64,000 bases of DNA from Mucilaginibacter oryzae (GTDB lineage Bacteria > Bacteroidota > Bacteroidia > Sphingobacteriales > Sphingobacteriaceae), in assembly GCF_003148845.1 (NCBI RefSeq), contig NZ_QGHA01000016.1, positions 22,794-86,793 on the forward strand, given 5' to 3'. The translations under genes were made by a program, and so were the position numbers. Numbering within the stretch: the first letter of the stretch is position 1; each line of letters begins with the position of its first letter. The notes beneath the pieces were generated by a model. That model worked only from the letters and a program-made list of their open reading frames with translations. It searched no databases and had not been told where the DNA came from. Positions 59,147-64,000 of the stretch are shown here, one piece after another.

Positions 59147-59949
59147 GGATGCTTTTCTTTTGAGGTCCAGATCTCCCATGATTTTTCGGCCTGCAGCACC
59201 AGCATTTCGTACCCATTTTTAGTAACGGCTCCCCTCAGGCGACCTTTTCTTAAAAACAGGGTTTCTTCAGGGTTATAAATCAAATCGTACAATATATGGC
59301 CCTCTTCAATATAATCATACGGAATAGGCGGGCATTCTTCCACATTGGGATAGGTTCCCAGCGGGGTGGTATTGATGATGATTTTGTGGTGCATAATATG
59401 GTGCGGCTTCAAATCCTTAAACAGGATATTATCGTGATGCTGCGTGGGCTTACGCGTGACCACCTTATAGGCGATCCCCAAATTTTCGAGTACACATTTC
59501 ACAGCCTTGGCTGCCCCGCCATCGCCAAGTACCAGGGCATCGTCATTGCCATCGCCTATCAGGGGTTTTAATGATTGCTCAAAACCATAAATGTCGGTAT
59601 TATAGCCCTCCAGCCTGAAATCATGATCCTTTACACCTATTTCGCCCGAAAAAGCGGCCTCTATCGGGCTTTGGGCCGTTACGCGGATACAGTTTACTGC
59701 ACCTGCGGTACGGGCGTCGTGTTCAATCCAGTCAAGGTAAGGCAACACATTTATTTTATGGGGGATGGTAACATTGAGGCCTTTAATGTCGGGATGCTCA
59801 TCCAGCAAGTCCTGCAAATCCTTAATATGTTCTATCGGGTACAAGTCGTAGTGGCAATCCGTAATACCTTCGGCTTTAAACTTTTCGGTAAAAAACTTTT
59901 TCGAAAACGAATGCGAGAGCGGATAGCCTATTAGTCCGTAATGTTTCAT
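59143..59949 (-). CDS. aroE: Shikimate dehydrogenase
   Basis: AroE reduces 3-dehydroshikimate with NADPH. From the ATG at 59949 (268 residues) it starts MKHYGLIGYPLSHSFSKKFF, the shikimate-binding motif. GLNVTIPHKINVLPYLD (catalytic Lys), GAVNCIRV, NTDIYGFEQSL, VLGDGGAAKAVKCVL (nucleotide-binding loop) and INTTPLGTYPN follow. A frame extending to 59988 adds a non-family N-terminus. Translationally coupled to gldD, a conserved pairing in Bacteroidota. Confidence 0.95.
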   Translation of the reverse strand: MKHYGLIGYPLSHSFSKKFFTEKFKAEGITDCHYDLYPIEHIKDLQDLLDEHPDIKGLNVTIPHKINVLPYLDWIEHDARTAGAVNCIRVTAQSPIEAAFSGEIGVKDHDFRLEGYNTDIYGFEQSLKPLIGDGNDDALVLGDGGAAKAVKCVLENLGIAYKVVTRKPTQHHDNILFKDLKPHHIMHHKIIINTTPLGTYPNVEECPPIPYDYIEEGHILYDLIYNPEETLFLRKGRLRGAVTKNGYEMLVLQAEKSWEIWTSKEKHP

Positions 59950-60194
59950 TATCAATTTTATATCGATGCAATGCGCTAAAGTAATCAATTATAGCAGTAC
60001 AACGGCATCTTGTTTTAAGGTACCTGTATCATCCGAAGCCGGGCCTGGTTAAATGAAAATTTTGATTAAATGCCGCTAACCGGCTGTTCTCTGTTTAAAT
60101 TTCCTTTATTCATTTTTTTAACTCCAATCAAACGGGATTTTTTTCAAATTAAGCAATTCAAAGCATCCTTAAAATTGTAATTTGGGCAGCAATA

Positions 60195-63044
60195 ATGACC
60201 CCTGTTAATTTCTATTCCGCTTATCCTGTAAAAAGGATCGTTTTGTGCTGCCTTTTAATATGCTGCCTTTTAAGCGCACTCGCGCAAAAAACAAGTAAAC
60301 CTGTAAAAGAACCGGTGCTTAAAAAGCTGAAGGGAATGAAAAACCAGGACTCAGCGGCTATGCTTGCCAAACACCTGGTTGATTCGGCACGGAAAAATAA
60401 GGATGTTGCCTTTGAGGCAAGGGTGTTATTAGCCAGGGCCTACCAGGCTTACGGCATAGGCAATGAGCGCGATGCCCTCATTTTTGGCCGCGAAGCTACC
60501 AGACTGGCTACCCCTGCCGATTCGGTTACGCACGAAAAAGCTCCCATTATGGTGGCTTACATGCTTAGCCGCGAAGCAAAGACAGTTGAGGCGCTGAATG
60601 TTGCTTTCAAAATATTAAAAGAATGCGATAATCGGGGATGGAAGGGCCTGAGCATTGACTGTCGCTCCTGCATTGCTGATATTTACCGATCGATAGATAA
60701 GCCTAAACAGGCTTTACTTTATGCAGAGCAGGCTGCTAAAGACGCCCAAAGCCTTAAAGACACGGCAGCCTACATATTTGCCCTGAGCAATATCTCCAAC
60801 ATCCTTTCAGGGCACGGCATGGCTACACCGGCTAACCTTGCCAGGTCTACAAGGCTGATGGAGCAGGTGCTTGATGAAAAATACAGGCACTTCCTGTCAG
60901 ATTTCAGTATTGCCCGTTACCAGGGTAACCTTGGCCGGCTTTACATGATGGCCCACGAGGATGCGCGGGCAGAGAAAATCCTGAACCAATCGTTAGCCTT
61001 ATCCCGCAAAGGCGATTTTAAAACACTCCAGAAACATAATCTTAACGAACTCATCACCCTATATGTTGACCATCATGAGTTTAAAAAAGCCGTGCTGTAT
61101 GGAGAGGAGGCCGTTGCAATCCAGCCGGAAGAACAGAGTAACCTTACCATCCAGAAAAACATCTACAACCATTTAACAGATGCCTATGAGGGCCTGGGCG
61201 ATTATAAAAACGCGTTTAAATACACTAATTTATATCACAGGCTTAAGGATAGCATCAACGCTATTGATCAGGCGCGGGATGCCGATGAGCTGGATAAAAA
61301 ATACCGCGCCGATAGACGCCTGCTGGTAGCTGCGGGCCAAACCAGGCTGGTAAAAGTACAACGTAACTTTCTGATAGCGCTGGCCGTTATTGTAATTATT
61401 GCTTCGGCAATTGGTTACCGGTGGTTTATTGTGAAGAAAAGAAAGGAAGCGGCCCGCCTTGCCGAAGAGCACCGGCAGCTGGAAAAACTCGACGCGCTGA
61501 AAACCCGTTTTTTTGCCAATATCAGTCATGAGTTGCGTACGCCATTAACGCTGATTATGGGGCCGGCAGATCAGTTGTTAACCCTCAATACGGCAGATCA
61601 CGAACAGCAAAACATGCTGCTCACCATATCGCGCAACAGTAAAAAACTGCTCAATATGGTTAACGAATTGCTGGACCTCAGCAAACTCGAATCGGGCAAT
61701 TTGGAATTGAAATTGAAGCCGGTTGCCCTTGCCTCATTTATTAAAGCGCTTTACCAGGCGTTTGTGTCGGCCGCCGGTTACAAGGAAATTGATTATCGTT
61801 TAATCAACTCGGTGGCGCCTACACTTTTTGTATCGCTCGATGAGGAAAAATTTGAGAAAATAGTTAATAATTTAATTGGCAACGCCCTTAAGTTTACACC
61901 ATACGCCGGTGTTATTACCGTAACGGCTGCTACAGAGGCCAACCGGTTAGAATTTAGCGTATCAAACAGTGGTAAAGGGATCCACCCGGATGACCTGCCC
62001 CATATTTTTGACCGTTATTACCAGGGCAAAGCCGAAGATGCCCCCTCGGAAGGGGGTACAGGCATTGGTTTGGCCCTTGTACGCGAATTTACCGAATTAA
62101 TGGGAGGACATGTTGTTGTTGATGATAATTGGGGTAAAGGCATTGCTTTTAAAATAAGTATTCCTTTCGCTATCGCTCAAATGCCGGAAGGGGAGGAAGG
62201 CCTGCCTTCCGCGGATGGTGAAGTGCTGTTGCCGGTTGATACAGCGCTTGATGAAAATGCGCCCATCGTAATGCTGGTTGAAGACCACCACGAAATGGCC
62301 GCCTATATAGCCGCGGTGCTAAAGCCACATTACAATTTAATTATCGTAAATAATGGCCGGGAGGCGTTGAATAAGCTGCAGGAGCTAATGGTGTTGCCAA
62401 ACCTGATTATATCAGATGTAATGATGCCCGAAATGGATGGCTTTACCCTGCTCGAAACCCTGAAGCAAAGCAGTACATATTACAATATACCTGTAATTAT
62501 GCTTACCGCCCTTGCGCATCAGCGCGATAAGTTAAAAGCGTTGCATATTGGTGTTGATGACTACGTTACCAAACCCTTTTTAAGTACAGAATTACTTGCC
62601 CGGGTTGCAAACCTGATTAGCAACGCGAGTTACCGTAACAAAATCAACCAGGAAGAGGCCGGGGAAATGACAGCAGCTCCGGCACCCAAATCTCAAACCA
62701 ATGAAGCAGAGTCCACACTTTCGCCCGCTGATATGGCCTGGCTTTGGGAACTGGAAGCGGTTGTAAGGAAACATATTGGTAAAACCGATTTTACCCTTGC
62801 CGAACTGGGTTATGAACTAAACATCAGCGAACGCCAGTTATTCCGCCGTATAAAAACGCTCACGGGGCTTACTCCCAACAAATATATCCGTGCCATCCGT
62901 TTGCAGATAGCCCGCGAAGCTATTGAAAGCGGGAAATACCGTACCCTGGCCGAAGTATCGTACATTGCCGGTTTTGATACGCCGTCTTACTTCAGCAAAT
63001 TATTTAAAGAACAGTACGGGCGGGATGTAAACGATTTGCTTTAA
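60195..63044 (+). CDS. Hybrid two-component regulator: TPR sensor, histidine kinase, receiver, AraC output
   Basis: A 949-residue one-protein signalling system. After a signal peptide come TPR-like helical repeats (about 40-365) as the periplasmic sensor, one membrane helix (about 392-414), the HisKA domain (FFANISHELRTPLTLIMGP, His445) and HATPase (GTGIGLALVREFTELMGGH). The receiver has phospho-acceptor Asp741 in LIISDVMMPEMDG and Lys in VTKPF. A C-terminal AraC helix-turn-helix ends it (LAELGYELNISERQLFRRI, FDTPSYFSKLFKEQYG). HTCS proteins usually control a neighbouring glycan locus, but none adjoins here. Confidence 0.93.
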   Translation: MTPVNFYSAYPVKRIVLCCLLICCLLSALAQKTSKPVKEPVLKKLKGMKNQDSAAMLAKHLVDSARKNKDVAFEARVLLARAYQAYGIGNERDALIFGREATRLATPADSVTHEKAPIMVAYMLSREAKTVEALNVAFKILKECDNRGWKGLSIDCRSCIADIYRSIDKPKQALLYAEQAAKDAQSLKDTAAYIFALSNISNILSGHGMATPANLARSTRLMEQVLDEKYRHFLSDFSIARYQGNLGRLYMMAHEDARAEKILNQSLALSRKGDFKTLQKHNLNELITLYVDHHEFKKAVLYGEEAVAIQPEEQSNLTIQKNIYNHLTDAYEGLGDYKNAFKYTNLYHRLKDSINAIDQARDADELDKKYRADRRLLVAAGQTRLVKVQRNFLIALAVIVIIASAIGYRWFIVKKRKEAARLAEEHRQLEKLDALKTRFFANISHELRTPLTLIMGPADQLLTLNTADHEQQNMLLTISRNSKKLLNMVNELLDLSKLESGNLELKLKPVALASFIKALYQAFVSAAGYKEIDYRLINSVAPTLFVSLDEEKFEKIVNNLIGNALKFTPYAGVITVTAATEANRLEFSVSNSGKGIHPDDLPHIFDRYYQGKAEDAPSEGGTGIGLALVREFTELMGGHVVVDDNWGKGIAFKISIPFAIAQMPEGEEGLPSADGEVLLPVDTALDENAPIVMLVEDHHEMAAYIAAVLKPHYNLIIVNNGREALNKLQELMVLPNLIISDVMMPEMDGFTLLETLKQSSTYYNIPVIMLTALAHQRDKLKALHIGVDDYVTKPFLSTELLARVANLISNASYRNKINQEEAGEMTAAPAPKSQTNEAESTLSPADMAWLWELEAVVRKHIGKTDFTLAELGYELNISERQLFRRIKTLTGLTPNKYIRAIRLQIAREAIESGKYRTLAEVSYIAGFDTPSYFSKLFKEQYGRDVNDLL

Positions 63045-63193
63045 AGCTTTTAAACGCATGCGTTTAAGTTTTGTTTTTTGCCTTTTATGCTAATTGGCTG
63101 TTTTGTTAATGCCGATGGCGGTTTCTTCAAGGTTAATGGCAGTTTTGTTTGGTTGATTCAAGGCATTTTTGTTAGATACAATCCCCGTGAATA

Positions 63194-63415
63194 ATGACCC
63201 TGATTTTTAATAGTGATGAACCCGAAGGTTCGCGAAATGACGGCGATACCATACCCACTATAGGGAAGGTAGCCGTAGCGATCTGCCCTAAATGTAACAG
63301 TAAGTTTTGCGACAGGATAAAACGCGGTCGTGTTGTTAAATACCTGTTGCCATGGCTTAAGCTTAAACGCTACTATTGTTCCAAATGCCAGAACCGCTTT
63401 TACAAGCGTTCATAA
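63194..63415 (+). CDS. Small zinc-ribbon protein, unknown function
   Basis: A 73-residue protein with an acidic N-terminus (FNSDEPEGSRNDGD) and a zinc ribbon-like core: CPKCNSKFC (Cys31, Cys34, Cys39) and YYCSKCQNRFYKR (Cys62, Cys65), separated by a basic stretch RIKRGRVVKYLLPWLKLKR. The second hydrophobic-basic part could touch a membrane or nucleic acid. No named family recognised. It lies downstream of the hybrid regulator. Confidence 0.65.
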   Translation: MTLIFNSDEPEGSRNDGDTIPTIGKVAVAICPKCNSKFCDRIKRGRVVKYLLPWLKLKRYYCSKCQNRFYKRS

Positions 63416-63508
63416 TTAATTAGTCACCGTTTTTTCTTAATTAGGATAACAATTAGATCGGCCACTCAACCTAAACCTAAAAAACAGGCCCGATTTTAAT
63501 TGTGCATT

Positions 63509-63546
63509 GCCGGTTCGCTTACCTTGGGACCGGCTTTGTTGTTTTA
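63509..63546 (+). terminator. Likely terminator after the zinc-ribbon gene
   Basis: GCCGGT (63509-63514) and ACCGGC (63529-63534) form a six-base stem with a 14-base loop, followed by TTTGTTGTTTTATTTT. The remaining gap to the transposase, 63547-63673, shows no gene. Confidence 0.5.
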
Positions 63547-63673
63547 TTTTGAGGCGTTATCGGCAAATGTACCTACCATTAGCCGGGAATAAAGAAATAG
63601 TAACTGTTTATAGTTGAAAACCGGTAGATATCAGATGTGAGGTGATTGATGCACAGGGAAATCGCTTTTAACC

Positions 63674-64000
63674 TTATCCAGCTAAAAGCAAGCTTCTGTA
63701 TTCATCATCCAAAGCTGCCCGTCTACGTTTTTGTGGCTTGCTGGCTTTGGATGATGTTTCCCTTTCGATCATAGTTAGGGCCATTTTGGCGATGATATGA
63801 TAGTTTTGGGCGGCATTTCCTTTCTTTTTTAAAGATGCATCTTCTTTAAAAACAACGTCAAGCGACCAATGGAGGTTATTTTCGATAGCCCAATGACTTC
63901 TGACGGCACGGGCGATAACTGAGGGCGTTGCCGGAAGCGAGCTGATGTAATACCTGGTTTCTTCCGATTGCTTTCCGCTCTGCTTATCGGTTCGTTGGCA
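63674..64000 (-). mobile_element. ISAs1-family transposase, C-terminal part (runs off the window)
   Basis: The minus strand is open from the right edge to a TAA at 63674-63676, giving 108 residues. They include RYYISSLPATPSVIARAVRS, HWAIENNLHWSLDVVFKEDA and the C-terminal QKRRRAALDDEYRSLLL, which match ISAs1-family DDE transposases; the Glu of HWAIENNLHW is in the conserved third catalytic segment. The rest of the gene lies beyond the window. The bases next to the stop (63654-63673, CAGGGAAATCGCTTTTAACC) could be the right terminal repeat, but the other end is not visible to confirm it. Confidence 0.85.

Noticed and set aside
63654..63673. CAGGGAAATCGCTTTTAACC as the IS right terminal inverted repeat
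   Set aside because: It directly follows the transposase stop, but the matching left end lies beyond the window, so it is mentioned only as a possibility.
1..64000. tRNA, rRNA or CRISPR array
   Set aside because: No cloverleaf with a GGTTCRA-type T arm, no rRNA-like stretch and no regularly spaced direct repeats were recognised. The word-type repeats are inverted and irregular, not CRISPR.

Overview
This window reads as chromosomal DNA of a Bacteroidota bacterium, most likely family Sphingobacteriaceae and close to Mucilaginibacter or Pedobacter. That placement is inferred from gene content and promoter style. Genes are of moderate GC with AT-rich gaps. Promoters repeatedly show the Bacteroidota -7 box TAnnTTTG. 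There are SusC/SusD proteins, GldD, a GHL10 glycosidase, a hybrid two-component regulator, a GH43 and a GH13 enzyme, and no Shine-Dalgarno dependence is obvious. No tRNA, rRNA, CRISPR array or prophage was seen. The only mobile element is the C-terminal part of an ISAs1-type transposase at the right edge.

Layout. 1-8.2 kb: the tail of an upstream gene, a GH43 glycosidase behind a LacI-type operator, a secreted aminopeptidase P, DNA polymerase IV, a DUF922 protein, an SPFH protein, a CapA-like lipoprotein and an NlpC/P60 hydrolase. 8.7-17.9 kb: pyruvate dehydrogenase E1-alpha and E2, an envelope coiled-coil protein, a GHL10 protein, YicC, guanylate kinase and NadD. 18-24.4 kb, mostly minus strand: a secreted GH13 alpha-glucosidase, PfkA, a DsbD split over two genes, and BirA. 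24.5-27.8 kb: RsfS, FtsH and a LutC-like protein. 43-50 kb: LpxH, RF1, a subtilase, then DUF177-rpmF-plsX-fabH. 50-59.9 kb: accB-accC, TatC, RpiB, an M28 peptidase, LutB, a DHFR-like protein, EcsC, GldD and AroE. 60-63.4 kb: a 949-residue hybrid sensor/AraC regulator and a small zinc-ribbon protein.

The most interesting region is 28.2-42.9 kb, a single-strand sulfatase operon. It encodes two tiny membrane proteins, a histidine-box membrane hydroxylase, a lipoprotein formylglycine-generating enzyme with both active-site cysteines, an unrecognised 57-codon gene, SusC, SusD, an NTF2-like secreted protein, two tandem paralogous arylsulfatases, a rhodanese-thioredoxin fusion whose rhodanese cysteine is serine, and a third sulfatase. 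It is preceded by a 31-codon leader ORF ending RCCTACCCC. The cysteine codons form one arm of a terminator-like hairpin followed by a T tract. I infer a cysteine-responsive attenuator controlling a sulfate-ester scavenging operon.

A second theme is a set of intergenic 'word' elements. In these, short words are repeated on one arm and their reverse complements on the other, with a different vocabulary at different sites (AAGTCGGAAGT, TTTCGGATGTTCG, TTCATGGTTCATAG, TGTGCAGATGTGC, AAAGGATAAAGG and others). They occupy many of the gaps between housekeeping genes and sometimes run into gene ends. Several genes also have the -7 box so close to the start codon that their mRNAs are probably leaderless.
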